A DNA stretch of 35,447 nucleotides. Origin: an uncultured Collinsella sp. Lineage in GTDB: Bacteria; Actinomycetota; Coriobacteriia; Coriobacteriales; Coriobacteriaceae. A program made the position numbers and the translations under genes. This document shows positions 1 through 7,554 of this stretch, in pieces; within the stretch, counting starts at the first letter, position 1, and each line of letters opens with the position of its first letter. The notes beneath the pieces were generated by a model. It was given only the letters and a program-made list of their open reading frames with translations. It ran no database searches and was not told the DNA's origin. Where the stretch lies: contig CAAEEX010000069.1 in assembly GCA_900755005.1 (NCBI GenBank), positions 1 to 35,447 of the forward strand, in the 5' to 3' direction.

Positions 1-913
1 CGACGCTCACGCCGTCCTCAATCATGCCGGCGACAGCCTCGGCGTATTCGGGTGCCTGGATATCAAAGACGGTGTTGCCGTCGTCGTCCACATGGGGCAG
101 TCCCGCATTGGCCTGCACCATAACGGGCTTGTCCGTAACGGTGAGCATACGCGCGGCGAGTCCTCGGAGCTCGGCCGGGCCCTGGCTGCAGTTGATGCCC
201 AAAACGTCGGCGCCGATGGCGTCGAGGGTGATGGCGGCGACCTCGGGGCTCGTGCCCAAGAAGGTGCGTCCGTCTTCCTCAAAGGTCATGGTGGCAAAGA
301 CGGGCAAGTCGGAATTCTCGCGGCAGGCGAGGACTGCCGCCTTGATCTCGGCAAGGTCGGTCATAGTCTCGATAATAAAGAGGTCCACACCCGCGGCGAC
401 GCCAGAGCGCACCTCCTCGGCAAAGAGGTCGTAGGCCTCGTCGAAGCTGAGGGTACCCAAGGGGCGCAGCAGCGCGCCGATGGGGCCGATATCGCCGGCG
501 ACGTAGTGGGCACCGGCTGCGCGGGCGCAGGCGACAGCGGCGGCAAAGACATCTGCCACGGTGGCGGTACCGTCGAGCTTGTGGGCGTTGGCGCCAAAGG
601 TGTTGGCGGTGATCACGTCGCAGCCGGCCTCGACGTACTGTCGCTGAATGTCGGTAATGACCTGGGGCTCCTCAAAGTTGAGCAGCTCGGGCAGGGCTCC
701 GGCCTTCATGCCGGCCGCCTGCAGCATGGTGCCCATGCCGCCGTCGAACAGCAGATGCCCCGTGCCCTCGATGGCCGCACGCAGGCGATCGTCCTTAATG
801 CGCAGATCGTCGATCGTGCGCGTCTTGTACGTGGCACCGTTGCGACGTGCGGCATCAACGGGTGCCGCCAATGCAGTGCCGTCAGAATCATGAGTGATAA
901 GCGGAGTAAACAT
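1..913 (-). CDS. metH: Methionine synthase, homocysteine S-methyltransferase part (partial, runs off left edge)
   Basis: Translating the minus strand from the ATG at 913 gives 304 open codons to the window edge. Around residues 57-64 is FDGGMGTM, the usual opening of the homocysteine-methyltransferase barrel; NTFGAN and INCSQGP follow. The Cys of INCS is expected to be the first of three zinc ligands; the later Cys-Cys pair lies beyond the edge. The family moves a methyl group to homocysteine to form methionine, in cobalamin-dependent MetH via methylcobalamin. A ribosome site (AGGAG, 6 nt before ATG) supports the start. About 50 residues precede the barrel, a longer lead-in than usual. The gene lies 9 nt behind a separate MetH activation-domain gene and downstream of metF, so it belongs to a methionine operon. 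Whether folate and cobalamin domains follow cannot be seen; a short cobalamin-independent MmuM-like enzyme is the alternative but fits the context less well. Confidence 0.88.
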   Translation of the reverse strand, partial: MFTPLITHDSDGTALAAPVDAARRNGATYKTRTIDDLRIKDDRLRAAIEGTGHLLFDGGMGTMLQAAGMKAGALPELLNFEEPQVITDIQRQYVEAGCDVITANTFGANAHKLDGTATVADVFAAAVACARAAGAHYVAGDIGPIGALLRPLGTLSFDEAYDLFAEEVRSGVAAGVDLFIIETMTDLAEIKAAVLACRENSDLPVFATMTFEEDGRTFLGTSPEVAAITLDAIGADVLGINCSQGPAELRGLAARMLTVTDKPVMVQANAGLPHVDDDGNTVFDIQAPEYAEAVAGMIEDGVSV

Positions 914-922
914 CGAGGGCTC

Positions 923-1711
923 CTAATGGCTGGGATAGCAGGTGGTGTGGGCGGCGCGGAAGCGGCAGTTCTCGCGCATGCGGCAGATATTGCAGGTGGG
1001 GCGGGTCTGGGCGTCGTGGACCTCGCCGTCGAACAGGCCGATCACCGCGGTCACGCTCTTGGTGGGCATGAGTAGGCTGGTGGGTGTGACGGTAAGCCCG
1101 ATGAGCCGCGTGGCGTTGAGCGCGTTGACGATCGAGCGCTGGGCCGAGAGCGGGCAGTCGCCGTAGCCGGGACTAAAGCGCCAGTTGCCGGCGAGTCCGT
1201 GTGCGGCGGCCGCAGCCTTGACCTGCTGGTCCATCTGCTCGACGGCGGCTTCTACATAGGCAGAGCATGCGGCGTCGAGCACGGCTCCCTCCAAGGGCTG
1301 CTGGGCTCCCGTGGTGCGCAGGCGACGCTCGGCGTCCATGCCGAGGGTGCATGCCATGAGCGCGGCAAAGCGGGCGTCTTTGAGATGGCGATAGATATCG
1401 CGACCACGCAGCTCAACGTTGGTGCCGACCAAGCGAATGCAAGGCTCACTTTGTTCGTCCACGCCCGTGGCATCGACGGCAAACACGCGGCGCACGCCAC
1501 GGGGCTCAATGTCCAGTTCCAGACGTTCAACGACAAGCTCAATACGTCGTGACAGTTCGGGCTCAATCTGCTGGCCGCCGTAACCCAGATACCGCAGCAT
1601 CTCGGCACGGTCGACACGGGGATGGTACGCAGCATCGACACGGTAAAGCGCCGGCGACGCAAGGTCGGCCGGCACTTCGACAGTGGTTGTATCGATGTGC
1701 GGTTTTTCCAT
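923..1711 (-). CDS. Stand-alone MetH activation (AdoMet-binding reactivation) domain protein
   Basis: The 262-residue protein carries RFSPGYGDCPLSAQ (about residues 178-191) and PTSLLMPTKSVTAVIGL (about 211-227), the signatures of the C-terminal activation domain of cobalamin-dependent methionine synthase. In MetH this domain binds S-adenosylmethionine and remethylates oxidised cob(II)alamin during reductive reactivation. Here it is its own gene, as known for some bacteria such as Thermotoga. A cysteine-rich tail (CNICRMRENCRF) near the C terminus might hold a metal or Fe-S centre; that is inference. The start ATG shares one base with the metF stop (TAATG), so translation is probably coupled. 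The homocysteine-methyltransferase gene begins 9 nt after its stop. The function call is strong; the details of how the split enzyme assembles are not visible. Confidence 0.85.
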   Translation of the reverse strand: MEKPHIDTTTVEVPADLASPALYRVDAAYHPRVDRAEMLRYLGYGGQQIEPELSRRIELVVERLELDIEPRGVRRVFAVDATGVDEQSEPCIRLVGTNVELRGRDIYRHLKDARFAALMACTLGMDAERRLRTTGAQQPLEGAVLDAACSAYVEAAVEQMDQQVKAAAAAHGLAGNWRFSPGYGDCPLSAQRSIVNALNATRLIGLTVTPTSLLMPTKSVTAVIGLFDGEVHDAQTRPTCNICRMRENCRFRAAHTTCYPSH

Positions 1712-2583
1712 TACCCCAGGCGCTCCATAATGGTCGCGGCGATCGCAGGACGATTCATAGTGTACAGGTGCAGACCGGCGGCGCCGTGCTCCTTAAGGTC
1801 GCAAAGCTGACGGGCGGCATAATCTACACCGGCTGCCTGCAGGCTCTCGGGGTCGTTCTCGTACTTGGCGAGAATCTTGATGACGGGGGAGGGCAGCGAC
1901 GCGCCGCACATAAAGACCATGCGGCTGATCTGCGACTTGCCCATAAACGGCATGATGCCCGCGGTAATGGGCACGGTGATGCCGGCCTTGTCGGCAAGCT
2001 CGCGGAAGCGATAGAAGCACTCGTTATCAAAGAAGAGCTGCGTCACAAAGAAGCTCGCGCCGGCGTCTTGCTTTTGCTTGAGGTGCTCGACCGAGAGGTT
2101 GAGATCCTCGCAGGCAATGTGGCCCTCGGGGTAGGCTGCGGCGCCCACACAAAAGCCGGCGTCGACGAGCTCGGGGATGAGGTCGCGGGCGTAGGCGTAG
2201 TCCGAGGCGGGCTTGTCGTCCTCGGTCGCGCCGGCAGGGAGATCGCCACGCAGGGCCAGGATGTTTTCCACGCCGGCGGTGCGGTACTCATCGATCTTGG
2301 CGGCGATATCGGCGTGGGTACGGCCCACACAGGTGAGGTGCGCCACCGAGGGCGTATCGAATTCGCTCGTAATCATATGCGCGATGGGGGCGGTGGTGGC
2401 ACCGTTGCCCGAGCCGCCAGCGGAACAAGTGACCGAGACAAAGCTCGGCGAAAGCTTGCACAGATTGCCTGCCACCTCGCGAGCCGTGTTGAGGGTAAGC
2501 TCGCCCTTGGGCGGGAACATCTCAAACGAAACGGGTGCGGTGCCCTGGGATGCTGCCTGCTTAAAAACCTCGTCGACGCGCAT
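1711..2583 (-). CDS. metF: 5,10-methylenetetrahydrofolate reductase
   Basis: The 290-residue product has the length of bacterial MetF and its landmarks: FEMFPPKGEL near residue 20 (catalytic Glu), HLTCVGRT around 100, NILALRGDLP around 128, and FFVTQLFFDNE around 190. MetF is a flavin barrel enzyme that reduces methylene-tetrahydrofolate to methyl-tetrahydrofolate, the methyl donor for methionine synthase. The ATG at 2583 is preceded by AAAGGAG at good spacing. It is the first gene of the leftward operon and overlaps the MetH activation-domain gene by one base. The 5' side holds a short hairpin (about 2641-2658) but no S-box or cobalamin riboswitch that I can recognise. Confidence 0.95.
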   Translation of the reverse strand: MRVDEVFKQAASQGTAPVSFEMFPPKGELTLNTAREVAGNLCKLSPSFVSVTCSAGGSGNGATTAPIAHMITSEFDTPSVAHLTCVGRTHADIAAKIDEYRTAGVENILALRGDLPAGATEDDKPASDYAYARDLIPELVDAGFCVGAAAYPEGHIACEDLNLSVEHLKQKQDAGASFFVTQLFFDNECFYRFRELADKAGITVPITAGIMPFMGKSQISRMVFMCGASLPSPVIKILAKYENDPESLQAAGVDYAARQLCDLKEHGAAGLHLYTMNRPAIAATIMERLG

Positions 2584-3010
2584 ATCGTGCTCCTTTAGAT
2601 ACTTAAATAGTGTGATGTGTTGTAAGGATTCTACAGCACCACTGTGTCACGGTGGAGTTTCACTCGCTATTCGGGGATACCAATCAAAGATGCCTTGCTA
2701 TCGACATTCCCTATAGCAGAGCGGTCAATCTAGGATGGGGCTATAAAGACTGGTATCTGATGCGAAATACCAGTTAATAGAGCCCCATCCCAAATTGACT
2801 ACCCTTAAACCATGGGGAGAGGTCTGCAATTTATACAGTTGATTGGCTGTTGAGGGCGGCAACGCCGCCGCGATGCGGTAACCTCATTGATTGGTTTCGT
2901 GACAGCAACATAACGGTAATGTTGCGGAAACACGACGAGCCTAATCTATGACTCGTTCGTTAGTAATCAACACCGCTTCTCACGCGGTGCCGATACGAAG
3001 GGAGTTCCGT
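2584..3010. promoter_or_regulatory. Divergent metF/glnN intergenic region with several hairpins; probable glnN leader
   Basis: This gene-free stretch holds, left to right: a small hairpin near 2641-2658; TGCTAT/ATAGCA arms at 2696-2701 and 2713-2718; a long hairpin at 2733-2790 listed separately; a possible branched structure at about 2853-2886 (TGAGG closing on CCTCA around two GC-rich stems); GCAACAT/ATGTTGC arms at 2905-2911 and 2919-2925 with loop AACGGTA; and CACCGC/GCGGTG arms at 2971-2976 and 2984-2989 just before the glnN ribosome site. The run of stems suggests a structured glnN leader, possibly attenuation control. No known riboswitch consensus was recognised and no clear -35/-10 pair could be assigned. 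Confidence 0.45.
2733..2790. repeat. Long imperfect inverted repeat (hairpin) in the metF-glnN spacer
   Basis: Outer arms GGATGGGGCT (2733-2742) and AGCCCCATCC (2781-2790) pair over 10 bp. After a small internal loop, ACTGGTAT (2749-2756) pairs with ATACCAGT (2767-2774). Beyond the outer arms GTCAAT (2724-2729) can pair with ATTGAC (2794-2799), extending the dyad to 76 bp. Neither side has a U-tract, so it is not a standard terminator. It may be a dispersed palindromic element or part of the glnN leader. Confidence 0.7.
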
Positions 3011-5098
3011 ATGGCCGAACTTACTGACCGCTTCGGGACCATGGTGTTCTCTGAGGAAGTCATGAAGGACTACCTCCCCAAGGACATTTGGAAGCGCCTT
3101 GCTGCAACCCTCGAGGACGGTGAGCCGCTCGACCTGGATGTGGCCAACGCCGTTGCCCACGCCATGAAGGTCTGGGCCATCTCCAAGGGCGCGACGCACT
3201 ACGCGCACTGGTTCCAGCCGCTTTCGGGCATTACTTCCGAGAAGCACGACAGCTTCCTCGAGCCCAACCACGACGGCACCGCCATTACCAAGTTTACGGG
3301 CAAGAACCTCATCCAGGGCGAGCCGGACGCCTCCAGTTTCCCCAACGGCGGCCTGCGTGCCACCTTCGAGGCCCGTGGCTACACCGCTTGGGATCCCACC
3401 AGCCCCGCATTCATTAAGGACGATGTCCTGTGCATCCCCACAGCTTTCTGCTCCTACACGGGCGAGGCCCTGGACAAGAAGACCCCGCTGCTGCGCTCCA
3501 TGACCGCGCTCTCGCGTGAGTCCAAGCGCGTTTTGGCGCTGTTTGGCAAGACCCCCAAGAAGGTCGTTCCTTCCGTGGGCGATGAGCAGGAGTACTTCCT
3601 GATCAAGAAGGACGCTTACCGCAAGCGCAGGGACCTGGTCATCACCGGGCGCACCCTCTTTGGTGCTGCTCCCTGCAAGGGCCAGGAGCTCGAGGAGCAC
3701 TACTTTGGCGCTATCCGCCCCACCGTCTCGTCCTATATGAAGGACCTGGACGATGAGCTGTGGGCGCTTGGCATTCCTGCCAAGACCAAGCACAACGAGG
3801 TCGCTCCCTGCCAGCATGAGCTCGCGCCGGTCTATGGTGAGGTCAACGAGGCCATCGACCAGAATCTGGTCATGATGGAGAAGATGAAGCTCATCGCCTC
3901 CCGCCACGACTTGGTCTGCCTGCTGCACGAGAAGCCCTTCGAGGGCATTAACGGTTCGGGCAAGCACAACAACTGGTCGCTTGGCACCGAGTCCGAGAAT
4001 CTGCTCGATCCGGGCGACACCCCGCTCGACAACCTGCAGTTCATCGTCTTCCTCACCGCGGTGATCGAGGCCGTCGATAACTATCAGGAGCTCCTGCGTG
4101 CCTCCGTTGCCTCGGCCGGCAACGACCATCGTCTGGGCGCCAACGAGGCTCCTCCGGCGATTATGTCCATCTTCCTGGGCGACCAGCTTACCGAGGTCGT
4201 CGAGAAGATCATCGATGGCAAGGCTTCCGTCCATGCCACGCGCGGCGTGCTCGACCTGGGCGCCGATACCCTGCCCAAGCTGATGCAGGACAACACCGAC
4301 CGCAACCGCACCTCCCCGTTTGCCTTCACCGGCAACAAGTTCGAGTTCCGTGCCTGCGGCTCCGAGCAGAACGTCTCCGACTCCAACCTGGTGCTCGATG
4401 CCGCCGTGGCCAAGTCGCTCAAGTCCTTCGCCGACGCGCTTGAGGGTACGCCCGAGGATGAGTTCCAGGACGCCGCGCTCGAGTACTGCAAGAAGGTCCT
4501 GACCGACCACCAGCGCATCCTCTTTTCCGGCGATGGCTACTCCGACGAGTGGCCCGTTGAGGCCGAGAAACGCGGCCTTGCCAACAACAAGACCACGGCC
4601 GACGCCCTGCCCGCCTTTGTTTCCGATAAGGCCATCGCGCTCTTTGAGGAGACGGGTGTCCTGACCAAGGCCGAGGCTCAGTGCCGCTACGACTGCAAGC
4701 TCGAGAAGTACAACAAGCTCATGAACATCGAGGCCACCACGATGGTTCGCGAGGCGCGTCGTACCTATCGCCCGGTCATTACCGCCTATGCCACCAAGGT
4801 CGCTAAGGGCCTTGAGACTATTCGTGCCGCTGGTGCGGAGGCCGCCATGCAGTGCGAGCAGAACACGCTCAACAAGCTCTGCAACGGTATCACCACCATC
4901 AACGACTCCATCAAGGCGCTCGACGCCGTGCATCAGAAGGCCGAGGCCCTCGATGGTCAGGAGCAGGCCAACGTGTACGCACATGAGGTCGTTCCCGCTA
5001 TGGATACGCTGCGCGCCGCCGTGGATGCCATGGAAGAGATCGTGGCTGCCGACTACTGGCCGGTTCCGACCTACGACGACATTCTGTTCTACGTGTAG
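3011..5098 (+). CDS. glnN: Glutamine synthetase type III
   Basis: The 695-residue product matches the large, GSIII class (about 700-730 residues) rather than the 450-residue GSI. Visible signatures include WFQPLSGITSEKHDSF near residue 70, GDEQEYFLI near 190, KHNEVAPCQHELAPVYGEVN near 260, NGSGKHNNWSLGT near 315, AGNDHRLGANEAPPAI near 370 and NRTSPFAFTGNKFEFR near 430. These hold the metal-binding glutamates and the substrate and ATP loops of the family. The enzyme makes glutamine from glutamate, ammonia and ATP in the cytoplasm. The ATG at 3011 follows AAGGGAG; an in-frame ATG at 2948 has no good ribosome site and would put hairpin sequence into the protein, so I reject it. The gene is a single transcription unit, closed by a strong terminator at 5126-5163. 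Confidence 0.95.
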   Translation: MAELTDRFGTMVFSEEVMKDYLPKDIWKRLAATLEDGEPLDLDVANAVAHAMKVWAISKGATHYAHWFQPLSGITSEKHDSFLEPNHDGTAITKFTGKNLIQGEPDASSFPNGGLRATFEARGYTAWDPTSPAFIKDDVLCIPTAFCSYTGEALDKKTPLLRSMTALSRESKRVLALFGKTPKKVVPSVGDEQEYFLIKKDAYRKRRDLVITGRTLFGAAPCKGQELEEHYFGAIRPTVSSYMKDLDDELWALGIPAKTKHNEVAPCQHELAPVYGEVNEAIDQNLVMMEKMKLIASRHDLVCLLHEKPFEGINGSGKHNNWSLGTESENLLDPGDTPLDNLQFIVFLTAVIEAVDNYQELLRASVASAGNDHRLGANEAPPAIMSIFLGDQLTEVVEKIIDGKASVHATRGVLDLGADTLPKLMQDNTDRNRTSPFAFTGNKFEFRACGSEQNVSDSNLVLDAAVAKSLKSFADALEGTPEDEFQDAALEYCKKVLTDHQRILFSGDGYSDEWPVEAEKRGLANNKTTADALPAFVSDKAIALFEETGVLTKAEAQCRYDCKLEKYNKLMNIEATTMVREARRTYRPVITAYATKVAKGLETIRAAGAEAAMQCEQNTLNKLCNGITTINDSIKALDAVHQKAEALDGQEQANVYAHEVVPAMDTLRAAVDAMEEIVAADYWPVPTYDDILFYV

Positions 5099-5125
5099 GA
5101 CTGGGACAACATACCGTCACTGTTG

Positions 5126-5163
5126 AAAGCCGGGGCCCGCATTGCGTGGGCCCCGGCTTTTTT
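5126..5163 (+). terminator. Rho-independent terminator after glnN
   Basis: AAAGCCGGGGCCC pairs with GGGCCCCGGCTTT over about 13 bp around a 9-nt loop, and a run of T follows. It ends glnN; the opposite strand has only a short T-run, so it may weakly serve the converging gntR gene as well. Confidence 0.92.
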
Positions 5164-5205
5164 GTTGAACAAATTCACTAGGGCGGCGTCCGTTCGTGCC
5201 GTTTG

Positions 5206-5946
5206 TTAGGGCAGGGGTGTGCGCGTTGCCGTGTCGTGAAAATGGAAGATGCTCGGAATATAACGCGCATCGACATACTCAAATTGAGTTCCGGTTGAGT
5301 CGAATGTCTGGCTGGTTACGACCGCCAGATACGTAGAAGGATCGATGTCAAGCAACCGGCAGTCCTCAGTGTCGGGCTGGGCGAGTGTTATCGTTCGTTT
5401 GCTCACGGCAATGGTGAGCCCTAGCTCATCCTCGATGTAATGGAAGAGCGACAGGGTGGCATTCTGCTCGTTTAGGCCGGGGACGGAGGAAGTTAGGAAG
5501 TAGTGGCGGTCGACAGCGACCGGTTTATCGTCGAGCATGCGGACGAGCTTCAAATGCGTAAGGTCTTCTCCTTCGGGAAATCCCGTCAATTGAGCTAGAC
5601 ACTTATTGGTGCTTACGTGCTCGAAATAGACGATTTTTGACGTTGGAATTGCTCCGATCGCGTGTGCCGATTCGCTGAACGAAGAAAGGTCGTTTACGGT
5701 GAATGCGCCCTCTTTGCTGGCGCCTGCAAGTGACGTCTCGATTACGAGGACTCCCTTGCCTTTAATGGACTGAACTAGACCTTCATTTGCGAGAAGTGAG
5801 ATGGCCTTGCGCACCGTCATTCGAGAACAGGAGAACTCTTTGGACAGATTTTGTTCGGAAGGAAGGAGCGATCCCACGGGATGCTTGCCTTCGACAATCC
5901 GCTCTCGAAGGCTGCGGTAAATATCACTGTACAGGATCCTTGCCAA
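5206..5946 (-). CDS. GntR-family (HutC/UTRA) transcriptional regulator of the alpha-glucoside PTS locus
   Basis: The 246-residue protein has a GntR winged helix at about residues 6-68 (LLPSEQNLSKEF, CSRMTVRKAISLLANEGL, then the wing IKGKGVLV). A UTRA ligand domain of the HutC subfamily follows at about 90-240, which usually senses a sugar phosphate. The start is TTG at 5946, chosen because TAAGGAG lies upstream at good spacing and no ATG is available. It is divergent from the 6-phospho-alpha-glucosidase gene. The TGTCTAGACA dyads at 6082 and 6133 fit the GT-N-TA-N-AC core known for HutC-type operators, so it probably represses the glucosidase/PTS operon until a phospho-disaccharide binds. A TATAAT-like -10 for its own promoter lies at 6010-6015 on the minus strand. 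Confidence 0.88.
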   Translation of the reverse strand: MARILYSDIYRSLRERIVEGKHPVGSLLPSEQNLSKEFSCSRMTVRKAISLLANEGLVQSIKGKGVLVIETSLAGASKEGAFTVNDLSSFSESAHAIGAIPTSKIVYFEHVSTNKCLAQLTGFPEGEDLTHLKLVRMLDDKPVAVDRHYFLTSSVPGLNEQNATLSLFHYIEDELGLTIAVSKRTITLAQPDTEDCRLLDIDPSTYLAVVTSQTFDSTGTQFEYVDARYIPSIFHFHDTATRTPLP

Positions 5947-6081
5947 AATGCTCTCCTTATAGAGGTGGTGCGGAATGCGTCAAATCGGCGCGATAGTCTG
6001 TTTCTACCAATTATAGGAAGTGAAGACGCTTAAAGTTACCGCTTACCGCCATAAATCAACCGTTCACCCGTGTGCTTAACA

Positions 6082-6091
6082 TGTCTAGACA
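6082..6091. promoter_or_regulatory. Putative operator O1 (TGTCTAGACA)
   Basis: This is a perfect 10-bp palindrome with the GT-N-TA-N-AC core of HutC-type GntR operators. It covers the likely -35 region (TAGACA, 6086-6091) of the promoter whose -10 is TATAAT at 6110-6115. An identical copy lies 51 bp downstream. Confidence 0.7.
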
Positions 6092-6115
6092 GATAACAAA
6101 TCATGTGGCTATAAT
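6086..6115 (+). promoter_or_regulatory. Promoter of the 6-phospho-alpha-glucosidase/PTS operon
   Basis: A consensus -10 hexamer TATAAT is at 6110-6115. TAGACA (6086-6091), 18 bp upstream, can act as -35 and lies inside operator O1. The expected start site near 6122 lies between the two operators. Confidence 0.6.
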
Positions 6116-6132
6116 TCACGTCGTCAAGTACA

Positions 6133-6142
6133 TGTCTAGACA
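6133..6142. promoter_or_regulatory. Putative operator O2 (TGTCTAGACA)
   Basis: This second perfect TGTCTAGACA copy directly abuts the AGGAGG ribosome site of the glucosidase gene. Binding here, together with O1, would block the promoter from both sides, perhaps by looping over about five helical turns (51 bp). Confidence 0.7.
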
Positions 6143-6154
6143 GGAGGATTTACA

Positions 6155-7486
6155 ATGGCAAAACAGAGCTATGCGGTTACTATCGCGGGAGGCGGGAGCA
6201 CTTATACGCCGGGCGTTGTTTTGACACTTCTCGCGAAGCGTGATGTGTTCCCCATCAATAGGATTACGCTCTATGACAACGATGCCGAGCGTCAGGGGAC
6301 AATTGCCAAGGCATGTGCCATCTACATCAGGGAGAATGCTCCAGAGGTAACCTTCAGCTATACGACCGACCCTGAGGAGGCCTTCACAGGCATCGACTTT
6401 GTACTTGCCCAGATTCGCGTTGGCAAGTACGCTATGCGCGATAAGGACGAGAAGATCCCCCTGCGCTATGGCGTTCTTGGCCAAGAGACCTGTGGTCCTG
6501 GTGGCATTGCTTATGGCTTGCGCTCCATTGGCGGCGTACTCGAGATCCTTGACTACATGGAGAAATACAGTCCCAACGCATGGATGCTCAACTACTCCAA
6601 CCCCGCGGCGATCGTTGCTGAGGCGACACGCCGCCTTCGCCCGGATTCAAAGATCATCAACATTTGCGACATGCCAATAGCCCTGATGGATATCATGGCT
6701 CAGATGTGTGGTCTCAAGGACCACAACGACCTCGTCGTCGGCTACTACGGCCTCAACCACTTTGGCTGGTGGACAAAGATTCACGACCGTGCAGGCAATG
6801 ACCTTATGCCCACTATCAAGGCCCAAATGGCTAAAAACGGTTATGCTGGCGAGGATTCCGGCCTTGAATTCGTCGATGCGTCTTGGGACCAGACGTTCCG
6901 TAAGGCTAAGGATGTTTACGCGCTCGATCCGAATACCATCCCGAACACCTACCTCAAGTATTATCTCTTCCCGGACTATGTGGTTGAGCACACCGACCCC
7001 AACCACACCCGCACCGACGAGGTCCGTGAGGGTCGCGAGAAACGCGTCTTCGGCACCGCGCGCCAGATTATCGAAAAGGGCACGTCTGAGGGTTTCGGCC
7101 TTAAGCCGGATACCCACGCTGAGTACATTGTCGATCTCGCTCGCGCTTTGGCAGAGAACACCCGTGAACGTTTCTCGCTGATTGTCCCCAACGACGGGGC
7201 TGTGTCCAATTTTGATCCAACGGCTATGGTCGAGATCCCCTGCATCGTCGGCAGCGACGGCTACGAGAAAATTTGCCAAGGTGAGATTCCGCAATTCCAG
7301 AAAGGACTTATGGAGGAACAGGTCTCGGTCGAAAAGCTTGCAGTGTCTGCTTGGGTCGACCATTCCTATCAGGAGCTTTGGCAGGCGCTGACACTTTCGA
7401 AGACGGTCCCCTCTGCCTCCGTTGCAAAGAAGATCCTTGACGATCTCATTGAGGCGAATAAGGAGTTCTGGCCAGAACTCCACTAG
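6155..7486 (+). CDS. glvA: 6-phospho-alpha-glucosidase (GH4, maltose-6'-phosphate glucosidase type)
   Basis: The 443-residue product resembles GlvA/MalH of family GH4 throughout. Residues 9-18 (TIAGGGSTYT) form the NAD-binding start and LGQETCGPGGIA lies at 108-119. NICDMP places Cys171 and Asp172 where GlvA has a metal ligand and the proposed acid; LNHFGWW places the second metal ligand at His202. TYLKYY near 265-270 holds the expected catalytic Tyr. GH4 enzymes need NAD+ and a divalent metal and cleave 6-phospho-glycosides by an oxidation-elimination route. The start ATG follows AGGAGG by 6 nt. The PTS gene follows after a 68-nt gap, so imported phospho-maltose-like sugars are split here into glucose and glucose 6-phosphate. 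Confidence 0.94.
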   Translation: MAKQSYAVTIAGGGSTYTPGVVLTLLAKRDVFPINRITLYDNDAERQGTIAKACAIYIRENAPEVTFSYTTDPEEAFTGIDFVLAQIRVGKYAMRDKDEKIPLRYGVLGQETCGPGGIAYGLRSIGGVLEILDYMEKYSPNAWMLNYSNPAAIVAEATRRLRPDSKIINICDMPIALMDIMAQMCGLKDHNDLVVGYYGLNHFGWWTKIHDRAGNDLMPTIKAQMAKNGYAGEDSGLEFVDASWDQTFRKAKDVYALDPNTIPNTYLKYYLFPDYVVEHTDPNHTRTDEVREGREKRVFGTARQIIEKGTSEGFGLKPDTHAEYIVDLARALAENTRERFSLIVPNDGAVSNFDPTAMVEIPCIVGSDGYEKICQGEIPQFQKGLMEEQVSVEKLAVSAWVDHSYQELWQALTLSKTVPSASVAKKILDDLIEANKEFWPELH

Positions 7487-7554
7487 TATCGGAAATCAAT
7501 TTAGTGAATGATGGCGGGCGGCCGACCTTGGACAGGTCGCATGGGAGGAAAACC

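Noticed and set aside
2948..3010. An upstream in-frame start extending glutamine synthetase by 21 residues
   Set aside because: There is no ribosome site before 2948, the added residues cover a hairpin, and the ATG at 3011 follows AAGGGAG at the right distance.
2960..4984. A 674-codon open frame on the minus strand opposite glnN
   Set aside because: It is the antisense shadow of a GC-rich gene with strong codon bias; its translation has no recognisable domain and no ribosome site.
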